A DNA stretch of 35,342 nucleotides, taken from NCBI GenBank assembly GCA_016789925.1, contig JAEUQD010000347.1, positions 1 through 35,342 on the forward strand. The letters run 5' to 3'. Source of the stretch: Bryobacterales bacterium. GTDB lineage: Bacteria; Acidobacteriota; Terriglobia; Bryobacterales; Bryobacteraceae. The translations under genes were made by a program, and so were the position numbers. The notes beneath the pieces were generated by a model. That model was not told the origin of the DNA. It saw only the letters and a program-made list of their open reading frames with translations, and ran no database searches. This document shows positions 7,335 to 15,901 of this stretch, piece after piece. The number at the start of each line of letters is the position of its first letter. Position 1 is the first letter of the stretch.

Positions 7335-10070
7335 CTACCCTTGCTGTACGGCGCGCCTTAATCCAGCCTGCACTGGCACCGGGTACCCGACCAAACAGAA
7401 TTGGTCGAGGGCGAAAAGTACGTTCGAGGGACTTCCCTTGCCCTGCGCGATCTCCAACTCCCGTGCCCAAGCCGTTGTCGGATCATTGATACCCACCAAG
7501 AAGCTGCGCTTGGAAATCGGAAATCCTCGCGTCGCCGGATACTCAATAGTCATAGTCGACTTGTTGAGATTCCGAAGGAAGGTGAAAGTGAAGCTCTCGG
7601 TCTTCAGGCAATCGAGAGTTTGAGGCGTCCACGCATTCGCTGGATAGTTGATGAGACGGTTTAGAGCCGTGTCGTTGACGTCAGTCGGGTAGAGCACCTC
7701 GAACCGGCAGTTCGGATGTCTTGCCCGGACGTACTCCATCACGTCCGTCGTGAACTCTCCGATCAAAGCCGGGAGTAGTTGCACCTCGTCAGGAAACATC
7801 CCCGGATCCGTATGGTCGGAGGTGATGATACCCATCGGCCTCCCATAGGCAGCCTCAAACCGCTGCTTTGTATAGTCATCGTAGAACGGCATACCGGAAC
7901 CGGCCTTCGGAAAGTACCACCACTGCACTTCCCCGAACTGCAAATACGGTTGCACTCCAGCTTCGCTCATAACCGTCGCCATATCAGCGTACACTTCTCG
8001 CCAAAAAGCCTTCGATGCGGGCGAGAAGTTCGTCTGTAGTGCAGGGGTGTTCAGCCATGCCGCATCGCCGTTAGGATACCTCTGAGCGATCCCCGCCTCC
8101 CTGGAATCATCTCCATGTTGGAGTTCCATACTGAATGCCGCTGTCACTTCAATTCCATAAGACTTTAGCGCCTCATAGAAGCTACGGCTCCAGTCGCGGC
8201 AGGCTCGGTTGATCCGAGGACTCGCAACCAGATCGGTCAACCATGTCCCATTCACTCCCCCATCCAACCTCGATCCACTGACTACCACGTGGAAGTCACC
8301 TTCACTCGGCGATGCAGCCACGGTCACCATGTTACCCTCGGTTCCCAGCGCCCTCGCAAAAATGGTGAGCCGATTACCCACAGCCTCGGCGCGAATTCCT
8401 GTATAGCCCCTGTTGAACTCAAGCTCGAAAGCCTTGGCGATCGTCTCTGCAGTATCCCCCACTCGATTCAGATGTGTCACCGCAATCTCTGCCGCTTCGC
8501 CCACACGCCCAAGGCGGACTTGTGTGCTTCCGCCGAAGACGGGTACGCCCTCAAAGTCAAGCGTTGCCGACGCGTACACGTTCCCACTGCAAACCAACTC
8601 GTAGTACCACAGCGCTCCGACATAGTGATTCTGCCGTGCTGTAAACCCGAGATCCCGAATGAGCCATGCTGTCCTTTCGGGAGAAATAGCCAGTGAGTGG
8701 TCAGTATCCCAGTCCGTCGCCAGGGTGAGCGTTTCATTACGAGGGAATACCGGTACGCTACTGGACACTATTGCCGCTTCGAGGAAATCGAAATAGAGAA
8801 AACTGCCAGCCGGCCCGGCATGTTCTATCGTCACCGTGTGGGTCCCGGGACCCAGTTCGTCGACGGGCAGCCGGCACAACACGTCTTCCCCTGGAATCAG
8901 CAAGTTCACCGTGCGTGTCGCCGCGGAATCGCACCGAACGCTCACCGCCGCCGCGTTGAATGCACGTCGCGTGCCAAGATATAGCCGGTGCGTCTCGCCG
9001 CATTTGTATGTACACTGTACCTTCGCACCAGGCATCGTCGAGAACCGAATCCGCCCCCCAGAAAAATTCCCCAGCGACTCGGTCCAATTACCGGTGTATA
9101 CCAGTCGTGAGTCATTCTCTTCGATTCGCTGACTCCCCGGTCCAGCCACCACATAACCTGTATTCGTTCCTGATACTTGCCAATTCGTGACCGTAACCGA
9201 GAACTCAGTCCGCATGTACACGCCGGCCTGTAGATCTGCCGAATACGTCCATCGTAACTTTCTTACTTTTTGGGTTGGTACGGTGCGGCCCTCAATATCC
9301 ACAAGCGTCGAAAAGTCAATGTTCACACGCCACTTACTCGGAGATGTTCCTCCGGAGAACTTGGCTGACTGGGGAAACCAGGTCTCCGTCTTGGCACCTG
9401 ATGAGTACCCATACAATCCGATCCGGTTCCCGTTCGCTCCTACCTTACTACCTTCGAGCGTCTGCCCTTCTCCAACGTATTTCAGCTTCAGGACGCGTCC
9501 CTGTCTGCTCGCAACAAGAACAGTCGAAAATGCATTGACGCTGTCAGCGATAGCCTGCACTACAGATTCCGGCGTGTCTCCTCCGAGCACTTGGTAGGTG
9601 TGGTGCTCACTCAGACACGAAATGCCAACATGATCGCCCACTGTCACTGCCCCCAACAACTCCAATTCGGCCTCAGCGGGCGAGTACGATCCTTCCACCG
9701 GAATAGCATGATCTTTGAGAGGCACTCGATAGAATCCTTCAACCCCCTGATCCTCCGCCCAAATTCGAAGATACGGCCAGTCGACGGTGGGGTAAAGATC
9801 CGAATCCACTGAAATACAGTTGACCCGGGTCTCTTCATAACTCAACTGGAGTCCGCTCAAGTCGCCGTCCGGTAAATTTCGAAATGCCGGGTGCTCAATC
9901 ACGTTATCTCGATTCCATTCCACGACCGCCCAGTCAAACTGCTGTCTCCACGTCCCGCTCACAGTAAAGCCGCCAGCACTGCTTCCACTGAAAGCGGCAC
10001 TAGCCGAAGGGCGTTCGAAATAGCATTGCAGATCGCGGTCTGGACGCAATTTCCCGTACATTTGAGCCAT
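7335..10070 (-). CDS. Large tail-associated protein with TIM-barrel-like C-terminal region
   Basis: 911 residues; the last gene of the phage-like operon, 10 bases after the hub gene, with a clear AGGGGAG site before the ATG. The N-terminal two thirds are beta-rich, with jelly-roll-like stretches around residues 330-450 (GTHTVTIEHAG). From about residue 600 the pattern changes to alternating strands and helices: RACRDWSRSFYEALKSYGIEV, then VQPYLQFGEVQWWYFP and FEVLYPTDVND, which looks like a glycosidase-type TIM barrel. GTA and siphovirus tail proteins sometimes carry such barrels (GTA_TIM type). By position it would decorate the tail tip or tail. Catalytic activity is not proven; the Glu in QFGEVQWW is only a candidate. 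Confidence 0.6.
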   Translation of the reverse strand: MAQMYGKLRPDRDLQCYFERPSASAAFSGSSAGGFTVSGTWRQQFDWAVVEWNRDNVIEHPAFRNLPDGDLSGLQLSYEETRVNCISVDSDLYPTVDWPYLRIWAEDQGVEGFYRVPLKDHAIPVEGSYSPAEAELELLGAVTVGDHVGISCLSEHHTYQVLGGDTPESVVQAIADSVNAFSTVLVASRQGRVLKLKYVGEGQTLEGSKVGANGNRIGLYGYSSGAKTETWFPQSAKFSGGTSPSKWRVNIDFSTLVDIEGRTVPTQKVRKLRWTYSADLQAGVYMRTEFSVTVTNWQVSGTNTGYVVAGPGSQRIEENDSRLVYTGNWTESLGNFSGGRIRFSTMPGAKVQCTYKCGETHRLYLGTRRAFNAAAVSVRCDSAATRTVNLLIPGEDVLCRLPVDELGPGTHTVTIEHAGPAGSFLYFDFLEAAIVSSSVPVFPRNETLTLATDWDTDHSLAISPERTAWLIRDLGFTARQNHYVGALWYYELVCSGNVYASATLDFEGVPVFGGSTQVRLGRVGEAAEIAVTHLNRVGDTAETIAKAFELEFNRGYTGIRAEAVGNRLTIFARALGTEGNMVTVAASPSEGDFHVVVSGSRLDGGVNGTWLTDLVASPRINRACRDWSRSFYEALKSYGIEVTAAFSMELQHGDDSREAGIAQRYPNGDAAWLNTPALQTNFSPASKAFWREVYADMATVMSEAGVQPYLQFGEVQWWYFPKAGSGMPFYDDYTKQRFEAAYGRPMGIITSDHTDPGMFPDEVQLLPALIGEFTTDVMEYVRARHPNCRFEVLYPTDVNDTALNRLINYPANAWTPQTLDCLKTESFTFTFLRNLNKSTMTIEYPATRGFPISKRSFLVGINDPTTAWARELEIAQGKGSPSNVLFALDQFCLVGYPVPVQAGLRRAVQQG

Positions 10071-10080
10071 ATTTCTCCCC

Positions 10081-13000
10081 TTACAATCGAACCGTTACCG
10101 TAAGGTCCCGCCCGGGGCTCATGTCCCACCCCTGCGGAACCGAGACTACGTCAAGATTCAGGTGCGCCATCTGCCGCAGTGGACCTAGCCCGAACCCCTG
10201 CACGATATTAGACATCGTCTCGCCTGCGGGAATGTTTAGCAGACAATACTCGTCTCCATCCTGTCGTAGGCGCAGTTCGATGCTGCCACCTGTCGGTGCC
10301 TCGCGGACGACCGCAAAGATGTCTCGCACCGCACGAGTCGACTCGATCACGAGAGGAGGAGTTGCATCGCTATGGATCGCCAAATGTCCTTCGTGTTGAA
10401 TTGTAATTTGGCCGCCAGATAGAGTTCGAATTCCAGAGTCGATATTCAGCGTGAAGTTCGCCCGCCGCGTCTCGCCGTTCCCACGCCCGTTCGTGACGTG
10501 CAAGTCTGCTGCTGCTATGCGAACGTCGGGCAGGTGGATCGGATACATAAAGGACCCACTCGCCGCGCTTCCGAAGAAGTCTTTGACAAACGGTAGAATC
10601 CAAGTCCGGTGCTCGAGCGCATATACCGGTACACCAGCGCCATGATTCGCTGATGACGTCCCATGCGACCCACGGATCACAGTCACCAGTCCTTCACCAA
10701 CTTCGTCCACCTCTACAATCTCTCTTTCGATTTGCACTAACATGCCAGGAGACAACAGGGTCGTATCGCTCAACGTCAAGGCCGTTTCACTGTCGTCGAT
10801 ACTTGCGGCGAGCTCACTTCCAGGCATCCCCGCTAGTTCGTTCCAGAAGAACAGTTTCAACGTTCCGGACGTACCCCCCCGTGTATTTGACAGGTCCTCA
10901 AACCCAACGCCGACCACGTTCAGGGATCCTTGCCCCGCAGGCTGCAGACCGAACACCGGCATCGGGGGAACATCCGCATCGCCGTTCGCGCCCGCGCCAC
11001 CCAGTCGCCAACGCGTAATGTGCGCTAAGTCGTATCCGCTGTCCCGTCCTAGCGCGTTCACCGCACGGCCACAGATTTGAACAGTCGTTCCCGGGCGGTT
11101 CGGCACTCGAAAGCGCAAAGGGCTGCGTGCGCTTCGCGCACCTGTTTGCCACCCCGGCTCTACGATTGAGAACCTGCTGGTACTGTCAGGAACGATACTC
11201 CAGGAACCTTGGATCGACAAAGTAGTCTCGTCGTGGGAAACGATGGCCCGTTCCTGCCCGGCGCCTCTACCCTTCGTGACTCTGACCACGTAGCCGGAAA
11301 ATTCGTCGGGTGTCAGTTGAATCGCGCTGGACCCGACGTATCCGGCACCAAACACCGTTGCAGCGGTCTCAGGATGAACTTCTAGTCGCCACTCAAAAAG
11401 CGCGTGATCGAAGTTCGGGTCTGGAGGACCCTGCAACTCGGTTCCGGAACCCGTGTCGGTGAACACACTCGCGATTGCGAGGGTTGATCCAATTCTGAGC
11501 ACCTCAGATGGGTTCTTTCCTCGATACACATTGAAACTAGCCGTACCTGGAGAGAAACTCAGCCCCTGCAATTGCACCCTGTTTGTGTTTGTTCCAGGCG
11601 GCACCACAGCTCTCACAAGAAACGACAGATCACTCTCCCTTCCGTCTGTGCTGACCGCAGTGATCGCGTAGTAAAGTGTCTGGCCACCCGCGAGGCTGCC
11701 TCCGGTTGAAGCAACCGAAGGCGAGAGTGATAGCAGCGGAATCTCGATGTCGCCGGTAGTCGGCGCACTCGGGACCGCAAAGCCAACCTCCAGTTCTACG
11801 TCTAGACTTCCGTCTCCGTTCTCCAGGATCCTCTCAAGCACGGAGTACCGTGGTGTCAAGTCCTCATCGAGTTCGAGCCCCACGAGCGTTCTTGGCGTTC
11901 CAATCTCTGCGCCAACCCTCCGGCGCGATACTCGGCCGCTGGCCGCTATAGAGGGATTATCTCCGTACCAGTCGTCGCTGTGTACTTGCGCCTCAATCGC
12001 CATCGTGCCTTGATTCAGAGACGGAGAAATGCGAATGACCCGGAATGCCTGTCTTAATAGACCTTCCTTTTGATATGTGATGGTAATTAAGTCCCCAGGC
12101 CGCAGCATAACGCCCTTAACGCTGGTTTCGAACTCGATGTAGAGATTGCCTCGAATCGCCTTGTCGAGTTGCAGTTTCAACACACGAGCCGCCTGGTGAA
12201 AGTTCGCTACGCCAAGCGCTACAGAGGTCACCGCCACCTCCTGGCGTGCTATCGTCACGTCCTCCACATCCACGAGGGACAGGCTGTCCTGTTGGTACTC
12301 ATTGAACACATCCTGAAACTCGATACTCCCTCGGTTCGGGCTCTCGGCTGTACTCCGCGACCACATCCGCACTGACGATTCACCGCTGGCGCGCCGTGCA
12401 ATTCCCGAACCGTAGTCCGACCCGTCACCGAACTCATAGGCAGGCCACCCTCCGGCCATCATCTCTTCGCTGTTGGAGCCCAACGGCTTCAATGGCTGCT
12501 GTGTGTGAAAGGGCCCTTCTACCCGAACCTCCAGCCTACCCGTGACCCCGTAGACTAAATACAAGCGTGACGCGGTTCGAATACCACGAACAAGATCGGC
12601 CACTGAGCGCCGCCGCCGCAGAGCCAGATTGCACTGGAACCGAGGCTGCGCCTGGAGTACTCCGTTCAAGTCCGAAACTTGCAGGGGCTCTTCGCAGAAG
12701 GCCGCTGCGTTGGCAACGCTCGCCAAGTCGATTTCATCCGTCGTCCAGCCGCTTCTACGTAGCAAGTCAAGCAGCACCCAAGCAGGATTGTTGCTGAACA
12801 CCTCACCCGCATATCCCCCATCGTGATGATAAGTTGGCAACTTCTGTCCTTGAAGCAATACCTTCACTTGAGGGATCGCCTTGCCATCACTCACCCTGTT
12901 TGGAACCGATACCGCCAGAAATGCCATGCTGCCGTATGGATCGCCAAGCGGATTCCCCAACGAATCGGTGAACTCCAGATTAAAGCCGCCAGAGCGGCTT

Positions 13001-14007
13001 CCGTTATTCACCAGGTTGTACCACCCCGACGAGGTCATCTGTTCACCGTGAATCCCCGCTGGAATCTCGACTCCATTCACGACGACCCTCAAGACACCTT
13101 CGATCTCTCCCAGCCCCAGCAAGACCTCGAACCGTGTCAAGTTCCCATCATTCCGAGCAAACACGACCGGAGGTTGCACCCACGCTGTCCCGTAAACGAC
13201 CGGAACAAAGTCGTTATACCGAGCCTCGTTCTCACTCACGTTCGATGTCTTGGCCTGTCGTTCTCCGTGTCCTCGCACAAGAACTGATGCCGGTACGAAT
13301 TCAATTCCGCCGAATCTCCTGGTCACGTTCCCGCGGGAATCTTTATCCAACATTCCCCGCTCCTGGCAGGCTGCCCGCGTAAAGTCGCAGCTGCTAAACG
13401 GCACTGTCCCGTTCAGGTTTCCGAGTCCTCCCGGTCTTCCTGCCGAATACCCGCACCGATAAAATGGAGAATACTTGCCTTGCTCACCTCCGTTTACCGC
13501 CTCTGCCTGTTGAGAGTTCGTCGAAGGGAATGTCCACGGGCAGCGGCGCTGAATTCGTACTTCCGGGAGCATGAAGCGCTGAAGGTTGAGACGGCTGTGG
13601 GCACTCAGTCGCACGGTTGATTCTGTCAATTCATCTGGGGGATTCATCAGCCCTTGGAAGATCACGATTTCTTCTGAGGCTGGAACTCCGGCGCGCAAGT
13701 CGAAGAACAGGAACCTGGCAGTCACCTTGGCGCCTTTGAACGACTGCGCGCGAGTCACCTGCGAAATATATGAATCCGCGTTGGCGAGAGTGATCGACAA
13801 ACGAGTCAGCGTGTCAACACCTTCATCGCCTCCCCACTTCATGTCGAAGAGATTGTGTCGTATTACTCTGGGCGCGTACTGTTTGTCCCCAATTGTGACT
13901 TTATGAGTGCTCCAATGTTCTGCGTATCCGTTCGCAAGGACGCAATCGAACGCTACGACTGGCGTTTCCGAGATTTCCTGTTCTTTCAGCTCGCTAATTG
14001 TTCTCAT
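10081..14007 (-). CDS. Tail hub / tip attachment protein (gpL-gpJ-like fusion)
   Basis: 1308 residues, the largest protein of the operon. The N-terminal region (1-230) resembles hub proteins of the gpL/DUF2163 group. It holds four spaced cysteines at about 156, 185, 207 and 214 in RRCPWTFP, YRCGYS and CDFTRAACQERG, followed by RRFGG, a pattern like the iron-sulfur site of lambda gpL. From about 260 comes a gpJ-like tip region (NDFVPVVYGTAWV, then LVRGIRTASRLYLVYGVTGRL). At about 755-850 sits an Ig/FN3-like domain with YYAITAVSTDGRESDLS and FNVYRG. It would close the tail tube and contact the host. Family calls come from pattern memory; position between the distal tail genes and the last tail gene supports them. 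Confidence 0.7.
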   Translation of the reverse strand: MRTISELKEQEISETPVVAFDCVLANGYAEHWSTHKVTIGDKQYAPRVIRHNLFDMKWGGDEGVDTLTRLSITLANADSYISQVTRAQSFKGAKVTARFLFFDLRAGVPASEEIVIFQGLMNPPDELTESTVRLSAHSRLNLQRFMLPEVRIQRRCPWTFPSTNSQQAEAVNGGEQGKYSPFYRCGYSAGRPGGLGNLNGTVPFSSCDFTRAACQERGMLDKDSRGNVTRRFGGIEFVPASVLVRGHGERQAKTSNVSENEARYNDFVPVVYGTAWVQPPVVFARNDGNLTRFEVLLGLGEIEGVLRVVVNGVEIPAGIHGEQMTSSGWYNLVNNGSRSGGFNLEFTDSLGNPLGDPYGSMAFLAVSVPNRVSDGKAIPQVKVLLQGQKLPTYHHDGGYAGEVFSNNPAWVLLDLLRRSGWTTDEIDLASVANAAAFCEEPLQVSDLNGVLQAQPRFQCNLALRRRRSVADLVRGIRTASRLYLVYGVTGRLEVRVEGPFHTQQPLKPLGSNSEEMMAGGWPAYEFGDGSDYGSGIARRASGESSVRMWSRSTAESPNRGSIEFQDVFNEYQQDSLSLVDVEDVTIARQEVAVTSVALGVANFHQAARVLKLQLDKAIRGNLYIEFETSVKGVMLRPGDLITITYQKEGLLRQAFRVIRISPSLNQGTMAIEAQVHSDDWYGDNPSIAASGRVSRRRVGAEIGTPRTLVGLELDEDLTPRYSVLERILENGDGSLDVELEVGFAVPSAPTTGDIEIPLLSLSPSVASTGGSLAGGQTLYYAITAVSTDGRESDLSFLVRAVVPPGTNTNRVQLQGLSFSPGTASFNVYRGKNPSEVLRIGSTLAIASVFTDTGSGTELQGPPDPNFDHALFEWRLEVHPETAATVFGAGYVGSSAIQLTPDEFSGYVVRVTKGRGAGQERAIVSHDETTLSIQGSWSIVPDSTSRFSIVEPGWQTGARSARSPLRFRVPNRPGTTVQICGRAVNALGRDSGYDLAHITRWRLGGAGANGDADVPPMPVFGLQPAGQGSLNVVGVGFEDLSNTRGGTSGTLKLFFWNELAGMPGSELAASIDDSETALTLSDTTLLSPGMLVQIEREIVEVDEVGEGLVTVIRGSHGTSSANHGAGVPVYALEHRTWILPFVKDFFGSAASGSFMYPIHLPDVRIAAADLHVTNGRGNGETRRANFTLNIDSGIRTLSGGQITIQHEGHLAIHSDATPPLVIESTRAVRDIFAVVREAPTGGSIELRLRQDGDEYCLLNIPAGETMSNIVQGFGLGPLRQMAHLNLDVVSVPQGWDMSPGRDLTVTVRL

Positions 14008-14011
14008 CGTC

Positions 14012-14815
14012 TTAGGTCTCCAGTCCGTCCGGAGCGGTAATGCTCACCTTGACTGTGTAATTGTCTACCCCCTCGCAAGTAATCACGAGTGAATCATCCT
14101 TAAACCGTGCTCTTTGATACACTCCTCCGGAGCCTGTGGTCTTCTGATAAGCGGATGGCTCACGTTGTCCTTCCACCTGTAGGCCAACCACGTCGATGGA
14201 TGCACCGGCCGGCAGTTCGATCCCAAACGTTGTCGAAGATCCCTCGCCCAGGCCCCCTCCCGTACTATAAATCCGCCTCCACGCTGGGCCGATCTCACTC
14301 TCCTGCCACAGACTGTCTGTCCCGCTCCTCCACCCCAAGCGAACCTTCCCGGCGGCACTGCCTCTGAAGTAGCCGGAGAAGCAGTAGGTGTAGGACCCAG
14401 GGACGGCTAATGTCTGCTCGACGCTCTGCACAATTTGTCCGCCGTTCACCATTCGCGTCGCCCGCGTGGTTCCCCATAGGTCGCTCACGCCCCCGCTTAG
14501 CAGTAACCCTGCGCCCTTTAGCCACGCCGCATGGCTCAAGTCTTCGCTGTACGAAAGTAGGTTCCCCGCTGGATCGAGAAAGCTAAAATTGAATAGTGAT
14601 CCTTCACTCTCCTCGAACAGGTCTGCAATCCGGCTCGTTTCACGCCCGGTAAGCCCTCGCAGTTCTAGATCCCATTCACACTGTCGCGCTCGGTCGTCTG
14701 CAAACAGGAATCGCCAATTGTCGATCGACTCGTTCACGATCGTACGAGTCTTATGGCGCACCACGACTGGGTATTGAGCGAGCGAACCAGATTCCAATTG
14801 TGGAAAGAACGGCAT
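14012..14815 (-). CDS. Distal tail protein-like, with carbohydrate-binding-like insertion
   Basis: 267 residues. The first 88 residues align by eye with the next gene upstream in the operon: both have a G-x3-QYP opening, a Leu-x-x-LTG-x-E segment and an FSF-x-DP strand. After this point a domain begins with LLSYSEDLSHAAWLKG, a form common at the start of jelly-roll modules on phage tail proteins, and the chain ends with a second beta segment. It probably forms part of the ring at the end of the tail tube, with the insertion as a possible sugar-binding surface. An AGGAGG site lies in the end of the preceding gene, four bases away from overlap, which suggests translational coupling. Confidence 0.6.
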   Translation of the reverse strand: MPFFPQLESGSLAQYPVVVRHKTRTIVNESIDNWRFLFADDRARQCEWDLELRGLTGRETSRIADLFEESEGSLFNFSFLDPAGNLLSYSEDLSHAAWLKGAGLLLSGGVSDLWGTTRATRMVNGGQIVQSVEQTLAVPGSYTYCFSGYFRGSAAGKVRLGWRSGTDSLWQESEIGPAWRRIYSTGGGLGEGSSTTFGIELPAGASIDVVGLQVEGQREPSAYQKTTGSGGVYQRARFKDDSLVITCEGVDNYTVKVSITAPDGLET

Positions 14816-14818
14816 CCC

Positions 14819-15175
14819 CTAACCTCCTGTCTTGTGAATCCACACAACAGCCAACCCTTTTTCTTGCTCCGCCAAAGACCATTGACTGTCATCCTCCCCT
14901 AAGTGACAGCCTTCGTAAGTAACGTCGTCAAATGGGTCTGTGAACGAGAACGTCCTGCTCCTTCCTCCCTGCGCTTTTAAGAACGCTGCAACGCGAACGA
15001 GCTCATCGCCAGTCAGTTTCTCTAGGCGCACCATCCATGCACGGACCACGCCTCCGCACTGCCGAAACCGCTGTTCGCTGCCGTCGACGAATCGAACAGC
15101 GACATTTCTGAAGCGCCTCACTTTCACGGTCGGATATTGCAATACCGCTCCGGTGTTCAGTGTTGGGAAATCCAT
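14819..15175 (-). CDS. Distal tail / minor tail protein (gpM or DUF2460-like)
   Basis: 118 residues. It reads FPTLNTGAVLQYP at the start, LEKLTGDELVRVAAFLKAQ in the middle and RTFSFTDPFDDVTY near the end, which matches the small beta-sandwich proteins that sit between the tube and the hub in siphoviruses. It follows the tape measure by 3 bases and precedes its longer paralogue by 3 bases. The start at 15175 is preceded by GGAG with eight bases of spacing. It appears to be the minimal form of the fold, without the insertion seen in the paralogue. Confidence 0.6.
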   Translation of the reverse strand: MDFPTLNTGAVLQYPTVKVRRFRNVAVRFVDGSEQRFRQCGGVVRAWMVRLEKLTGDELVRVAAFLKAQGGRSRTFSFTDPFDDVTYEGCHLGEDDSQWSLAEQEKGLAVVWIHKTGG

Positions 15176-15178
15176 GGC

Positions 15179-15901
15179 TCACAGCTCCGCCATAACATCG
15201 TTTACCGAGTGCATGTTCAGCATGGCATCACGCACCGCCCTTGCAATATCGTCGCTGTGGTCTAGAAACGAACGGCTATCCATAGTCTGCACCTGCACTG
15301 TAATTTGCGGGATCACGGCAGTAGGTCTGGGTAGAGACCGAACAAGTCCATCCTGACCGTAAGCCACGTTCGAGAAGCCGCTCAAATCTCCCTGGGGCAA
15401 CGCCGCCTCGATTCTTACGGGGGCTGGCTGGACATAGGGAATCACTTCGACGGCTGGCTCCTTCTTGTCCTGACTGAACAATTTCGAAATCCCGCTTATA
15501 GCGGCCCCAAGCCCGCCTGCAAGGTTGAGCCATCCGCTTCCCCCGCCAATGACACTCGACACAGTTCCGGCAACATCACGAAGCTTGGCCGCCGTGCCCT
15601 CAGCCAGCGCCATTGTATTTTGTTCGACCGTTGCCGTTTGTTGTAAAGACGCCGCCTTCATTTCTGCCAGGGCCCGCCCCAATTGCGTCATCTCACCTGT
15701 TAGCGCCTCGGCTGACTTCCCGGCGTAGGACGGGCTGTCCTTGGATTCGGTTTGCGCTTCTACTAACTGCCGGATGCTGTCGGCAGTCGCACGCTCCGAG
15801 GTGAGGCCCCAGAGGCTGCCACTTAACGATTCCCCCAGATCCCCCGCCCCGCGTGTCGACAGAATCATCGCTAGTTGGGTTCGAATATCAGTCTTGTCCA
15901 T
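15179..15901 (-). CDS. Short tape measure protein
   Basis: About 240 residues from the ATG at 15901, which has a GAGGGAG site; an in-frame ATG at 15946 lacks one and lies inside the chaperone frame. The first half is rich in Ala, Gln, Glu and Thr and looks helical. A hydrophobic glycine-rich stretch follows (VSSVIGGGSGWLNLAGGLG, continuing to ISKLF), then a C-terminal part with repeated valine/glutamine strands. Position directly after the frameshifted chaperone pair and before the distal tail genes is where tape measures sit. At about 0.15 nm per residue this gives a tail of about 36 nm, far shorter than most siphovirus tails and close to that of the Rhodobacter GTA. The call rests on position and composition. 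Confidence 0.6.
   Translation of the reverse strand: MDKTDIRTQLAMILSTRGAGDLGESLSGSLWGLTSERATADSIRQLVEAQTESKDSPSYAGKSAEALTGEMTQLGRALAEMKAASLQQTATVEQNTMALAEGTAAKLRDVAGTVSSVIGGGSGWLNLAGGLGAAISGISKLFSQDKKEPAVEVIPYVQPAPVRIEAALPQGDLSGFSNVAYGQDGLVRSLPRPTAVIPQITVQVQTMDSRSFLDHSDDIARAVRDAMLNMHSVNDVMAEL

Noticed and set aside
6549-7361. 270-codon plus-strand frame
   Set aside because: Antisense to the EEP gene, with low-complexity arginine/serine/proline-rich translation.
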